Below, piece by piece: positions 40,714-54,400 of a stretch of 64,000 nucleotides of DNA; the stretch's first letter is position 1, and every line of letters begins with the position of its first letter. This DNA comes from Gadus chalcogrammus (taxonomy: Eukaryota; Chordata; Actinopteri; Gadiformes; Gadidae): positions 9,525,984 through 9,589,983 of the forward strand of contig NC_079414.1 in assembly GCF_026213295.1 (NCBI RefSeq). Reading direction: 5' to 3'. The position numbers and the translations under genes were made by a program. The notes under the pieces were generated by a model, which made no database searches, was not told the DNA's origin, and saw only the letters and a program-made list of their open reading frames with translations.

Positions 40714-43700
40714 ATGCCCGAAGCAATGATGGCTCCCAGAGCCCTAAGTGGAGGCAAACACAAAGGAGGGGCGTACGTGGATCGCGACAAGCCGGCCCAA
40801 ATCCGTTACAGCAACATTTCTGCAGCAAAAGGTACAATCACTTTTTATTACTTAAAATGTCTACGGCGTCCGCTTGACTGTTTAATACGAGGCCACTAGT
40901 CCATGCTAACAGTAACCGTCCATGCTCATCAAGTGATGCTGTGACGATGCAAGATGCACATGACTCGCCCCAGATCCACTACAGACTCGCCCTGTTTAGT
41001 GATGTAGCACTTTATGGTCTCTTTACGTTTTTTTTAAACGTTTTTTAAAATACAAACTTGTATCCCATCACTGTGTCTCAATCAATTGACAGTAGGCGGT
41101 AGTGTCATTCAATAAGTAAGACCTGTGGTGGTCTGACCACTACGATGACCATAAAAGGATGCTCAATGACGCTGCATTTGGGTGACTCGGGATGGAGATT
41201 AAGCTATCCACTTATTTTATTTTTTTACAGCTGTCGCTGATGCCATCAGGACCAGCCTGGGCCCAAAAGGGATGGACAAGATGGTCAGTATAATAGTTTA
41301 ACGCTAAGATCTCGTCCTATAGCCAGCCACCAGATGAAGCATCTTTGCAAGACTGTCTACAAGGGGAAGTTAACTAAGAGGGTTGCGTTTCAGATCCAGG
41401 ACGAGAAGGGTGATGTCACCATCACTAACGATGGAGCCACCATCCTGAAGAAGATGCAGGTTTTGCACCCCGCAGCCAAGATGGTATGTTCCCCAAAATG
41501 GGCCAAACCATAGAGGGTTTGTAAACACTCTAGATTACAATAATTAAACTCTAGATTCAGTTAAGGCAAGCCTGCAAAGCTTTGAAGGGACAATGTTTTG
41601 AAAATGGACCCCACTGACTTAGTAGTCACTATGGTAACAAAATGGATATCGGGGCTTTTTTACTGCCACGTTACTTAAGCATTTTAATGGCAGTCGAAGT
41701 TCAGGGTGACATAGTATACCACCAGGTGCGTGTGTGATTAGCGTTACAAGCCGTCTTGTAAATCTGCCCCTTCTGATATCACAAGTGGGTGTGTCCACCT
41801 AGATGTGTGCTGGATAGATCAGTCTACCAGCCTAGCCAGTGGACTGAAGCAATCTCTGCTCATCTATCCGTCATACATCTAGTTGGACACGCCCACTTGT
41901 GATGTTAGAAGAGGCTGATTTTCAAAACTGCTTGTAATGGCTAATCAGACTCGCACCTGGTGGCATTATGTCATGTCAATTCTAAATTGGGTTAATCTCA
42001 GATGCATGTACTATTAAGCCCAATCCCTCTAATATTGTAAAGTTCAGCCAAGTCTATCCATTTTGTGCTTTGTATCTGAACTCTACCTCGATTAATCGTT
42101 TAATAATGACGTGTGTTCCAGCTGGTGGAGCTTTCCAAGGCGCAGGACGTAGAGGCTGGAGACGGCACCACTTCGGTGGTGGTGATCGCAGGAGCTCTGC
42201 TGGACTCCTGCTCCAGGCTGCTGCAGAAAGGTACCAACACTCACAACCGCTGCAAAAAAATCTCACCCCTCCTATCGAGCCTCCCTCGAAAGCCACTCTG
42301 CAAATCACATGACTAGCTCAATAGCTTTAGGTCTGTCTAGCCTTGTGGAAGAATCCGGGCATGCTAAATGATTATTCCGAAAGTGTGCACACAGATCTCA
42401 AGCAATTGATTTATGATTTACTGTCGGGATGTCAAGAGAAGTTCTACAAATACTTCAACCTCCACCCCATTTACTCATTTACATAATGAGGTGGAGGATC
42501 ATTAACATTTCTCTTTGCATTGAAATTGTTAATCGATGCAGCACCAAAGTCTTCACACATACCTATGATCTAATAAAACACAAGTTTTGTTTATATGTCG
42601 GCTTCCCGTATTACTACCGCTCATCTGACTCACCGGGATGTTTGGCTACTGAAATGGGATACAGAGACTGTTCTTTAGTCTGAATGGATGTAGTGGCCTC
42701 CCTTCCACTACCTCTAATGACACAAAGGCACATGTATAAATGGAATAGTATATATTTGAGAAACATTTTCTGCCGCACCCTTGATACATAAATGTAGATG
42801 GGTATATTATAGCGTCTGGATCATCATATGGAATGAAAAAAAAAGAAGCATATTTCTTAATTACCAGTCGGTTATTAGTAGGTAGATATTTGGTGTAAGA
42901 AGAGGTGATGTCCAAAGAGTTGGTTTGTGAGCAAATAGTTGTTGAGGCCAGTGTTTCCCCTAGGATGGAGTTGCAGCAGCGGAGGGGAAATGTTATATTT
43001 TTGTGCTCGCAAAGCGCACCCTGCCGGGAGGTTTCTATGTGTCTACTGGCAACATACATACAGTACATTTGTGCACATTAATGAGCAGGGGAAATAAGGA
43101 GAGATTGAACATATTACAAGTATAATCTTTAAAAACATTATTTACATTTATTAAACAAAAAATATTTATATCAACAACCACCCTATACATTAAAATCCCA
43201 TAACCCAAATACTACAGCAATCGAAAAGGTCTGTGCCTCAAACCAATGCATCTTCCCACTCCCTCCCCTCTCCCCATCACAAAGGTTGTAGTAGGAGCAT
43301 AAATAGGCCATGCCTCTATTGAACAAGTTTTGGGGCTCTAGAGTCAATAATGGCGACGCTACTGAAAATGTTGCTAAAAAAAATGTATGACATTTTTGCT
43401 AAAAATAAATTTCTTAGAAATAAGTAGAGATATATTTTTCAAAACATAAGGTTGCAGTAAGACCATAAAGAGCCCTGAGGGCGTTTTCATTGCCATAACA
43501 ACGTGAGCTAATCAACAAGTACAACATCTTCTAGACCAGTGGTTCTCAATCATTTTTCTTTCATTCCCCCCCTAGGAGACAGACATTTTATCACACCCTC
43601 CCTGAATTGAAATAGCCTACTATTGAGAACCTGCTAATATTTATTTATTTAGATTAATAAAATTAACGGAGATAACATAACAACTTAAAACTATTTCCAA

Positions 43701-46700
43701 CTTCAGTTTATTAACTCAATTCGTAACATTTAAACAAGACTGCTAAGTCTGTGAATCTCAAAACAGAGAAACAAGAGCAAATTCACAGGGGTTTGCATTT
43801 AATTATAATATTTTTAAAAAGTAAACATTGGTCACTTGTCAGCTTCATCAGCTTATTCCCTTTCAAAAAAAATAATATATGTTCATCTTTCAAGCATGAA
43901 TAAAGACACAAAGTCCCTCTGTCATGACTTTGTAAGATCAAAATTCTTGTAAAACTTCTTGGTCTTATGTTTATTTCAAATAAGTAACCTATTAGAATAA
44001 ATAAATAAATACATAAGACACTAAGTCCCCTCTGCCCCTCACGCCCCCCCTGACACTTTTAATCAGCTGAGGGCGTTTGCCTGAGTCTCATAGTATTAGA
44101 ACATGTTGTACTTGTTGATTAGCTCGCGTTGTTATGGCAATGAATACGCCCTCAGCTGATAAACTAATGCCAGCATTTTTTTTCAACAGAAAATTGGCAC
44201 CCATATCAACATATATTTGATATTTTTCTGCTCCTTGCACCTAATCATGCTTATCATGCTATGCAGCATTACAAGGCTCTGCCGACTTAAACATGAAGCA
44301 ATTCAAGAAGAGGCATATATAGAATCGTCTTGTGGTCAATTGTCATTTAATAGACATCTGACAGATTATGTCAAGGTTTTAAAATTATATTATTATTATT
44401 ACCAGGTCATGTTATAACACAGCTGGAAATCGTGGATTTTCTGATAAAGAATAGTTAGCCTCTTTGACAGACAAAACAGCAGAAACTGTTAGGTGCGCTC
44501 GAGCTGCGAGCTGCCGAGTAACAGGAGACGCCCACCCACCAATCCGAGGTTAGAGATTGCTGAAGAAAGGTTGCGCTCGATTTCACTAGCCCATTTGAGC
44601 CTGTTCATTAGTGTACACTAGGGCTGTCAAAACGAACTTCGCTATTCGAATATAATTCGAATTTTTAAAATAGGAGAACATTCGAGTGCGGCAACTAACG
44701 TTCAAACTTTTTTCTTTTTTTTTTCGCGAGCAGAAACAGAGCTGGAAAGCATAACTCCTAAAAACTTAAAAAGCACTGTCTGGAAAAATTTTGGATTTCC
44801 ATCGAGAAACGAGAAGATTACATCCAGAGAAACCGTCATTTGCAAATTATGCTGTAAGTCGTTAAAGTACCACTCGACTACGAGCAACATGAGCGCACAC
44901 CTCCATTCAGTGCATTACTCGGAGTACGCAGAACAGTTAGCGGCTGAGGAAGAGCCACGCTCAAAACAGCCAAGAATAACATCGTTTTTGCCTCCCTCCT
45001 CATCTCGTTGTCTGCCAGCTGGGCGGCAAGAGACAATAACGAAAAAGCTGACTGAGTTTATCTGCAAAGATATGAGGCCAGTTAACATCTCGCAGGGGGA
45101 CGGGTTTAAGGAGTTCATCCGCGAGATTGAGCCACGGTACACGTTCCCTCTCGTGGGACAATTACCAACAGAATTGTAAAGCTGTATGATAAAACTAAAG
45201 AAAACATCCGTGAAATTATTAGTGGACAATCGATCGCCCTAACCACAGATGGATGGACATCAGTGGCCACGGACTCATATGTGACGGTCACGGCACATTT
45301 CATAAACAAGGACTGGGAAATGAAGGATATCGTTCTCCAAACGACAGAATTAAAAAAAAGCCACACTGCCGAGAATGTTGCCGAGCTTTTTCATTAAAAA
45401 TCATTGCTCGAATATTTATAGCGTTATATCTTACCTATTTATATAAGTTTTGTATTGATTTGGTAAAACTTGTTGCAAATGTTACCTAACAGATTTGGTT
45501 GACGCACCCTCTAGTGGACGCGGGACGTATGCCTAATAATAAGATGGTATCGGTGTATATAATGATATAAAAAAAACAACATTTAAATATTCGAATATTA
45601 TTCGAATATTCAACATAAGAAGCATTAGAAATTCGAATATGATTTGAGGGGAGGATTGACAGCCCTAGTGTACACAGCATCCATCCTCTCATTGCTTGTC
45701 TAAAAAAACCCGGTAGAATATTAGATTTGAGGACGAAATGATAGGGTGGGCTAAGGCAAGTTTTGGGGCTCTAGAGTCAATAATGGCGACGCTATTGAAA
45801 TTTTACCATTGTGGTCGTTTTCAGTTTTGCACTTTGCAGACGGTCCCTAAGCTCGCGGATGAAAGCCGACTGCTCGTAGAAGCCAAGCAGTTCACCGTTC
45901 GCCAAAGACGGCTCGTTTGGATGAAAACAATATTGTAGCTGGTTCTCTGGGTTACTACACTCAATTGTGTCGCAACGATGTTTCACTGATGATCTATTGA
46001 ACCGCAAACTCAGAATCTGCGGAAGTTCCTCCGTTAATATGAAGCTCTTCTCTAGTTAAAAAAAAGAAATTCAGCAGCGGCAGTCATATTTCAGCAGCGG
46101 CGTACCGCCGCTCCTAGGTGCATATAGGGGAAAAACTGGAGGCACTGGCGATTAAAAATACCACTTATGCAATAAAAACATTCTACAATTTAGTTAAAAT
46201 GTATTTTACCCGATTTAAGTAAGGTTATCTTTTCATATGAATGTATACATGAATGGAATGTGACAAAAGGCATGCCAATTCCGCAACAAAGTGCAGAAAA
46301 AAGGGATGTGACCTTGGGTGTGAATTTGTTAGGATGACGTCAAACGAAAGTCATTCTCTGACTCTCACTGGTGCCACTTGGACAGTAATAAAGTGAGGGA
46401 TTAAGCATGTTAAATATCTGAATGTGTGTGCAGGCATCCACCCCACCATCATCTCGGAGTCCTTCCAGAAGGCGGTGGACCGCGGGGTCGTGATCCTGAC
46501 TGACATGAGCTCCCCGGTGCTGCTGAGCGACCGCGAGACGCTGCTCAACAGCGCCACCACCTCTCTGTGCTCCAAGGTGGTGTCGCAGTACTCCAGCCTG
46601 CTGGCGCCCATGAGCGTGGACGCCGTCATGAGGGTGATCGACCCCGCCACCGCCACCAGCGTGGACCTGCACGACATCCTCGTGGTGAAGAAGCTCGGGT

Positions 46701-49700
46701 AACTTGGATTCATGCTTTCTTTTTGTGCTGCATTCTCTTAATTCACACAGAGCCACAAACTTTTTGTAAATTTTTATTTTAAATTGGTTAATTGTGGCAT
46801 ATTGTCATTACGTATACAAGAAGGAATAATTATTTTAGGGCTACCATTTCTTTGTGACAAACCCTTGTTGGTCTGTTCTTGTATACAGAAACTTTACGTG
46901 ATTTTTAACCTGTAGACCCTAAGCTTATTTAAATTTTCTTTAATGAATGTTTCAAATCAAACTGCCCTGAAATTTCCTGCAGGCCCTCTTGGGTAATGAC
47001 GATAATAATGATGGTAATGGAATGTTAGGGTTAGGAATCATAAACAATGACATTTTTCATTGTGGCAGCACTCACTTTTTAAGTCTACAAATATATTTAT
47101 GATGGATTAAAATGGACAAGATTTGTTTTGTATGTCGACTTCCCGTCTTACTACCGCTCATCTGACTCTACGGGATGTGTGGCTACTGAAATGGGATACA
47201 GAGACTTTCCTTTAGTCTGAATGGATGTAGCGGCCTCCCTTCCACTACCTCTACGGACACAAAGAAACACATGAATGGAAAAGCATATATTGAGAAAAAA
47301 ACATTTATTTGCAAATTTGTGTTCAGCCGCCATTTTATTGATTGTTTCAAACTACTGTTTGGGTTTTAAGAGGGACCATTGATGACTGTGAGATGGTGGA
47401 GGGCCTGGTTCTGACCCAGAGGGTGTGCACCAGCATTACCCGCGTAGAGAAGGCCAAGATCGGACTCATCCAGTTCTGCCTCTCCCCTCCCAAGACCGAC
47501 GTAAGTAGCCAGGTGGCGCACTCAACAACCACACCTAATGATCAGAACGTTGTTTTTTACCTCCTAATGCAACGACAAATGTAAAGGGTATACGGGATTG
47601 TGGATTGCATATTTTACTACCACCTTGAGCTGAAATTTTAATACCGAGCCGTGCTATGTGTGACCGGCCTCAACAAAGCGCCGTGAGTGGGGACCGGCCC
47701 AGGCAGGTCACTAATCTCTATGCAGATTCCTGTCAGTGCATGTTAATGAATTGGCCTTGGCCCTACTTTGTGTCTGTGTACAGATGGACAACCAGATCGT
47801 GGTGTCTGACTACGCCCAGATGGACCGGGTCCTGAGGGAGGAGAGGGCCTACATCCTCAACCTGGTGAAGCAGGTCAAGAAGTCTGGCTGCAACGTCCTG
47901 CTCATCCAGAAGTCCATCCTCAGGTATACACCCAGCCCACACACGCATACTACCACAAACGCACGCGCCCGCACACGTATACCCCCAAACACACGCCACC
48001 AACAGTCCATCCTCGGGTACACACGCATGACGTAACTTCCGTCAACGAAAATATGCTCGGACCGACATGGACAACCACTATCACACTCAAACAAGCACTA
48101 GAACGGTATAAAGAATAACTTATTCAAACATGGTTTAAAAGGCCACACTATCTTTTATCTTCTGGTCTATCTTCTCAAGGTAGTCTACAGACTTGGGGTG
48201 GTCGGTCTTCTCTAGCTAGTAACAGGCTCAGGGTGGTTAATCTTCTCTAGGTAGTCTACAGACTTGGGGGTGGTCTGTCTTCTCTAGCTAGTAACAGGCT
48301 CAGGGTGGTTAATCTTCCCTGGTGCGTCTTGACTTCGAGAGACCTGACCCTGACCCCATAACCTTGGTCCACAGAGACGCCATGAGTGACCTGGCGCTGC
48401 ACTTCCTCAACAAGATGAAGATCATGGTGGTGAAGGAAGTGGAGAGGGAGGAAATCGAGTTCATCTGCAAGGTGAGGTTTTCTGCTAGCTCGTTTGCTAC
48501 CTGCAGGATGCAGGTAGCAAGTGGTCAACAAAAAGTGGTGCCCGATATGCAGATCAGACGTGCCGTCTCACTACTAAGCACTCTGGCCAGTATGTGAACT
48601 GCAGCCTGCTGCATTTCAAGAGCTTTCGCTGCTTTGTGAGATGGTTATGACGGGTGGTGCTTGGTGAATGAGAGGGGTAGTGCATGAGAACAACGTTGTG
48701 TTTCTACATCCTTGTCACCAGACCATCGGCACCAAGCCCATCGCCCACATTGACCAGTTCCTCCCTGAGATGCTGGGCAGCGCTGAGCTGGCTGAGGAGG
48801 TGCACCTGGATGGCTCCGGCAAGCTAGTCAAGGTACTGCACAATCAAACAAAAACAAAATGAGAAAAAAATAAAAATATATATTTAGAATGTTAAATTCT
48901 ATATAAAATAATTCTATATATATATTCTATCCTCTGATATTATTAAAGTATTTATCTATCTATCTATACATTTTAATTTATAGATAGATAGATCATTTAA
49001 GACCTCTGTATGGTAATAAAATGAGCTGAGGTAGCTCCTGGGTATATTGTATTAACATGAGATGGAGTAGCTCCTCTGTTTTGTATCAACGTGGTGTATT
49101 GTATTAACGAGGTGGTGTTGCTCTGGGTGTAGATCACAGGCTGCAGTAGCCCTGGGAAGACAGTGAGCATCGTGGTGCGAGGCTCCAACAAGTTGGTCAT
49201 CGAGGAGGCAGAGCGCTCCATCCACGACGCCCTGTGTGTGATCCGCTGCCTGGTCAAGAAAAGGTACGCCCCCCCCCCCCCCCCCCCCCTACATACGAGA
49301 AGAGATGGCCTCTTTTCTCTTCTAAATCAATTCTGGCAGTCTAAATTAATCCTGTTTGTCTAGAAATTATTCTTTCGCTCACGATCAACAATTCTTGATC
49401 ATACACCTTTATCTAAAGCGATTTGCAGGGAATTAAAATGCGTGACATTGACGAGCTTGTAGGGTTTAGGCTCACCTTGCTCAAGGACTCGGTCCAAACC
49501 CAAACCGTTGCAGGCTGTGACTCGCACCGCAAATGCTAATATATCCTGCAGCGTCTAATTGGGCCTCTTGATGGTTTCTGATATGCTTTGGTTAATTACA
49601 AGTGAGTTGGAATTAACTTGTTCCCCAGAGCCCTGATCGCTGGAGGCGGTGCCCCGGAGATCGAGCTGGCACTGCGGCTGGCTGAGTACTCCCGCACCCT

Positions 49701-50481
49701 GGCGGGCATGGAGGCCTACTGTGTGCGCGCATACGCCGACGCCCTGGAGGTCATCCCCTCTACACTGGCAGAGAACGCCGGCCTCAACCCAATCTCCACG
49801 GTGACTGAGCTCCGCAACAGACACGCACAGGGGGAGAAGACGGCCGGCATCAACGTCCGCAAGGTCAGTTCCTCCACTTGCCGATCCTGTGGTTCAGCTT
49901 ACCTTCAGTGGCTCGCTTTCAGTCTGCGTTGGAGCTTTACATTGTCTTGTCATCTTAAGAAAAATAAATCCTTTTCGAATGGTTTCGTTACTTGCCCGAC
50001 ACATGAATGAGCTGCGAGAGCCTTCTGGCGGCCGAGCTCCCTGTGTTCCGGTGTTGATGCGCTGCTGTCCCTTCTCCTGTCAGGGTGGGATCTCCAACAT
50101 CCTGGAGGAGCTGGTGGTCCAGCCGCTGCTGGTCTCCATCAGCGCCCTGACCCTCGCCACCGAGACCGTCCGCAGCATCCTCAAGATCGACGACGTGGTA
50201 AGACTCGCATTAACACAGAGCTGACCACTGCGGGGAAGACACCAGCACAGGAGCTTACAGTTTAGCTTTAAGAGGTTCATTACAGGATGCATGTTTTGTT
50301 AGGCCGGGATTTCTACAAATATTTGAACCAACTTTGAAAACTGTATATTTAAACAAACAGACTGACTGAACATATTAGCCCATTGACTGATTGGTGACGT
50401 AAGTGAATGTGAGGTCCTGTATGATGGTGCGTCTCCTAACCTTGAGGTGTGGTTCTTGTCTCGCAGGTGAACACCCGATAA
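40714..50481 (+). CDS. cct4: T-complex protein 1 subunit delta (CCT4), complete, 535 aa
   Basis: Exons: 40714-40831, 41231-41283, 41394-41483, 42122-42230, 46434-46698, 47371-47500, 47784-47923, 48375-48471, 48722-48832, 49133-49263, 49629-49863, 50084-50197, 50467-50481; the last codes only VNTR and stop. All GT...AG, phases close. Subunit of the eight-membered cytosolic chaperonin TRiC that folds actin, tubulin and WD40 proteins by ATP hydrolysis. Visible: [17 protein letters not shown] (69-75), phosphate-binding GDGTTSV (100-106, Asp101), apical-domain [50 protein letters not shown]. Human CCT4 is 539 aa. The exon 6 acceptor is TTTTAAG|AGGGACC; the AG two bases later would give an immediate stop. 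Intron 4 is 4.2 kb and packed with transposons. Confidence 0.97.
41707..41973. mobile_element. Foldback/MITE in cct4 intron 3
   Basis: Long imperfect inverted repeat: TGACATAGTATACCACCAGG at 41707 pairs with sequence ending at 41973 (CCTGGTGGCATTATGTCA), and the arms extend inward through CACAAGTGGGTGTGTCCA and ACTAGATG-like segments. A partial copy of the same family (TTTTACCACCAGGTGTGATGTCA...CTAGTTGGAC) sits at 56470-56580 in fam161a intron 6. Confidence 0.75.
42593..42777 (+). repeat. Dispersed direct repeat, copy 1 (cct4 intron 4)
   Basis: About 185 bp sharing GGCTACTGAAATGGGATACA and TCCCTTCCACTACCTCTA with 47129-47334 in the same orientation. Confidence 0.85.
43324..45800. repeat. 2.4-kb block bounded by 44-bp direct repeats, with internal inverted repeat
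   Basis: 43324-43367 and 45757-45800 are near-identical direct copies (starting CAAGTTTTGGGGCTCTAGAG; one mismatch). Within lies a 53-bp inverted repeat with arms 43475-43527 and 44103-44155 (CTGAGGGCGT.TTCATTGCCA), whose interior begins with the hAT-like CAGTGGTTCTCAA, and then the hAT element at 44619-45667. Confidence 0.8.
44619..45667 (+). mobile_element. hAT transposon (1049 bp) with BED finger and broken transposase; 8-bp duplication
   Basis: Termini TAGGGCTGTCAA / TTGACAGCCCTA, flanked by the perfect 8-bp duplication GTGTACAC (44611-44618, 45668-45675). The plus strand encodes a BED-type zinc finger ([20 protein letters not shown] then HLHSVH) and ends in a stop at 45177-45179. After a frameshift a second piece reads [20 protein letters not shown], the hAT catalytic-domain entry, then stops. 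The remaining catalytic residues and the dimerisation domain are deleted. In cct4 intron 4. Confidence 0.93.
47129..47334 (+). repeat. Dispersed direct repeat, copy 2 (cct4 intron 5)
   Basis: Same family and orientation as 42593-42777. The two copies flank cct4 exon 5 at a distance of about 4.5 kb. Confidence 0.85.
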
Positions 50482-50685
50482 GAGGACTGTTACTGAACTT
50501 GCTGAAGCCTGCTCGGACCGCAAGGAACCGAGATCTGTTTGTCTTCACGTCCTCTTTAGTTGTTATGTTCCATAATTAAATTAAAACAACAGTTCTTTTT
50601 TGACACTCCTTTTCTGTGTTGTTTATATACATGCATGTGGCTACACTAGATCACTGAAACTGTATAAAAGAACGTATGGTCATGT

Positions 50686-50691
50686 AATAAA
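50686..50691 (+). terminator. cct4: Candidate cct4 poly(A) signal AATAAA
   Basis: 205 bases past the stop codon. An ATTAAA-like hexamer in CATAATTAAATTAAAAC at about 50570 is an alternative. 50700-51270 shows nothing further. Confidence 0.55.
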
Positions 50692-51299
50692 ATGATTCCA
50701 CTGTCTCTTTTAGCAGACCCTTTTATTAAGAGGCTTTCGTATGAGGTTGACCGTGGAAGCATTTGGAGTAGCTACAACAAATTGAAAACGCTTCACTGCC
50801 TCAATATGTTGCGTGCAAGTTTTTTGTACAGCCAATAAACTACTCATTCAGGTTTCTTGAATGTTCTACTGAAATAAACTGGTAGTGTTATGACATAAAC
50901 TAAACTGCGGAAGCTCGCAAATCAAAATAGAACTCTACTTTTGAAACCTGACTGACTTGCCTTGTTACAATGTAGGCCTGTGTATTTTGTGAAGATGCTG
51001 GAATAATTTGCACAAAATATGAATATAAAGGAACTAATTATCTGGAAGCTCGTGTCAAACAAGATAATCCTAATACGAAGCGGAATACAAGGATAATCAT
51101 TGACTAATATTTTGGGAAATTCGTTTTTAAACAGTTATACTCTGACTATTTAGACACTGCCTTTTAAACATTTGCTGTGGTATGTTTTGGTATGGGTATT
51201 TGTTTCAAAAATAAAATTTTGGATCGAACTAGTGTCAAATAAAACACGGTGCTTGACACTTTAAAAGTACAAATGTACGCATCAAACAAGCCTGAAGTC

Positions 51300-51444
51300 C
51301 AATAAGCGCTCCTTTCTCTGCGCCTGCGCGTCGCTCGGTTGCGAGGGACGCACATCGGCGGCTCGTCACAGATCTCAGTCAAGGTTCCATCCGTTTCGAC
51401 TTGACCCAATAACCTCGATAATTGATACATAACTTTTCTAAACT
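51300..51444 (+). promoter_or_regulatory. fam161a: CpG-rich fam161a promoter with NRF1-like and weak X-box-like sites
   Basis: TGCGCCTGCGCG (51319-51330) differs by one base from the NRF1 consensus. GGTTGCGAGGGACG (51337-51350) has a good 5' half and a poor 3' half of an RFX X-box, a motif common at ciliary genes. Both are pattern matches only. Confidence 0.35.
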
Positions 51445-54400
51445 ATGACAGACCCCCACCGGACCAACATGTTGGTAACGTCTTGCTTGAAAACGCCGGT
51501 CGACCCGCACAAGAAGACCCCGCTAGCGTTATACGAGCGGCAGAGACTTCTGCCCCGCGCCGACGAGGATATGGACAAACGCGACTACGAGAAGGAGGAG
51601 GTACATTTATACGCTCTCGTACCGTGTGCTGCGTTTGGTAGTTGTAAAATATTTACACCTGTTCTTAAGTATTCGTGTATAGAAACGATATTGTTTTGTC
51701 AAAACTGAGCCTGCTATTTGCCTTGGACAGACTCTAGTAGGTGACACCATGGGCTGCACGGGATTAAGAACATCCAATGGATCTGGTCTACGATGATGGG
51801 CATTTCAGACTCGTTAAGTCAAGGAAAGGCAATTAGTTTAATTTAAAAAAAATCATTCTATTTTATTATAAATTAACATTAGGGGGGGGGGGGGGGCGAC
51901 TGCTGAACTACCCCTGGCATCTTCACGGATTATTACTGGCTGTGTCAACGTAAACATCGATGAGCCCTCCATACCAACATTTTCCTCATTCTTTTACCCG
52001 GGAGCTGGACGTTTCACACGTGATGAAATCACAGTTTTCGAACTCTGAACCTAAACATGACGCAGAGAGACAGGCCGACACTGGAGCCGGTCGGCCATAT
52101 GGTCAATAGGCTTATGGTCCCTGAAGCCTCTTGTAATTACCCCCGACCCTACATGCACGCACAAACAAACATAGACACAAACACACCTAGACACACATGC
52201 ACGAGAGAACACACACAAATACAAAGGCACTGGCCATTTAAAGACCCATAACATAGGCCTACATATTCAAACTAAATAATTGTAATGTGTTCCTGTAGTC
52301 GGAATTAAGCTCCCCGGCAAGTTTGAATGAGTAAACAAACAAACAGCTAAATTAATGCGCAACATTGTCAAATATATAGGTTAAATGACCTATCCTCAGC
52401 AGGAATTGAGGTTCAGGTTGTGATCCTTGAAGTTAAGTCATTCCAGAACGACCCAATATACTTCCATTTCAGAGAAAGAAGTGATGTTAATGTTCTCTCT
52501 AACCCATAAATGTATCCCTAATTAAATTAGTCAATGGATCCATGGAAGGATACAAGATCCTTGGCCCTCTGACAAACATCATTCACACCTTTCATTTACT
52601 GGTCAGTCATCAGAAGCCATTTTAAAATCTATTTATTAGTGACATCAGAAATGGGACTTTCTGCCCAGATGTATGATGTGAAGATCAAGTCACCTCCTTG
52701 GTGGAATGTACCAACTGGTAGGCTGGAGTTTGGTTGACCCTTCGTACTTCTGGGTGTATTTGGAAAAGTAGATTGCATCTCATGTACTTTTGGAAACCTC
52801 TGACCCTCGACCCTCACCAGATGGAGTTCTCAGACAATGAGTACGAGGAGGAGGAGGAGGAGGAGGAGGAGGAAGAGGAGGAGGAGGAGCGGGAAGGGGT
52901 CAGTTTCGGGCCAGACTACAGAGCCCCCGGTAAGGGAGATCACCCCCACCTGCGGGAGATCTTCTTCTCCAACCAGGAGTACTACGGCAAGCTGGAGGAG
53001 CTGAAGCGGGCCCACCTGCGCACCATGGCAGAGCTTGAGAACATGTACCGCAAGAAGCTGCAGCTCAGCGGCCTGGCCCCCGAGCCGGACCCCCAGGACC
53101 CCGGCACGCATAGCAGGTACGCTCTAGGTTTAGTCATTTAGCAGACCGCACTTCTTTGCAAAGTCCCTTACAAGGGAGGCTGAAAACTAAAAAAAATACA
53201 ATCAAAATTGGAGTAGATACAAAATAGACTTTATTTATCTCTTATCAAACTCTTTTTTGAAGCCAGAGGCCACCCAAAGCGCTTAAATTGGCAGTAGCTA
53301 CAAAACCTATGCATATTATGTGTTAGTAAGAATACTAAAAGTGTTTTTACTGTTACACTTTGCATGTCTGTTGCTATGCTATGTGTTTTTATTTGGGCAC
53401 TATGTGTTTTGAGTGATACTATGTGTTTTTCATTCATACTACGTGTACACTGTGAGTTACTGTGCTTTTATTTCCTTCAGGTTCCTCGGTGCCGATCTAA
53501 ATTCAGGGATGTCATGTGGGCTAAGAAAAACTTGCTCGGCCTTGGAGCTCCGCAGGGTCTCTGGTCCCTCGTCTGACGAAGACGAGGGGGCTGGGAACGA
53601 AGAGGAGGAAGGCCTGTGCTCCTCAACCAAGGAGCAAATCAAGAACATGTGGCTAGACTTCAAGCTCCACCCCCAACATCGCCATCCCTCCACATCCTCC
53701 CTTCACAGTCTGCCGGCTGGGGGAGGCCGGAAGGGGAAGAAGAACAGCAAGGGGCGGAGCCACCAGGAGGAGGAGGACAAAAGGGAAGCATGGCGACACC
53801 GTGTGACGGTCCCGCAGCCGTTCGCGATGACCAGGCGTGAGGTGGAGCGACGGCAGAGTGGCGTTAAGACCCGCTCTGAGGTGGAGCTGGAGAACCTGGA
53901 GATGCGGCGTCAGCTGGAGGAGCTCAGTGAGTGCCAGAAGACGTTCCGCGCCAGCCCCGTGCCCGCGCACGTGCGCCTTGCCCTCTACGGGGAGCTGCAG
54001 GAGCAACCCAAGCGGAAGCGCACGGAGCAGGAGCGGGTCCAGAGCCTCCGCATCGCCCCGAGGCCATTCAGCTTCCTGGAACGGGAGCGGCGCCGCAAGG
54101 AGCAGCGGGAGCAGCAACAGCCCCAAACCTCCGCCCAGCAGGATGTGAAGCCCTTCCGGGCCCAGCCGGTGCCCAGGGCGGTGTACGCGGCCGCGGCGGG
54201 GGAGCAAGCAAAGGAGGAGCAGCTGTACCGCTCCATCAAGATGCAGATGAGGGCCAAGGAGATGCTGCACAGCTCGGCCATGCCGCCCAGCATGCTGGCT
54301 CGCAGCCTCAGCCAAAGCAAGAAGGGCAAGGAGCCTGTTCCCGGCGAAGGGGACTTCTCACACAGGCCCAAGATCAACGTGGACGTGCCCGACTTCGACG

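Noticed and set aside
47371..47376. cct4 exon 6 acceptor at AAGAG|GGACC
   Set aside because: It produces an immediate stop; TTTTAAG|AGGGACC restores the conserved LGGTIDD.
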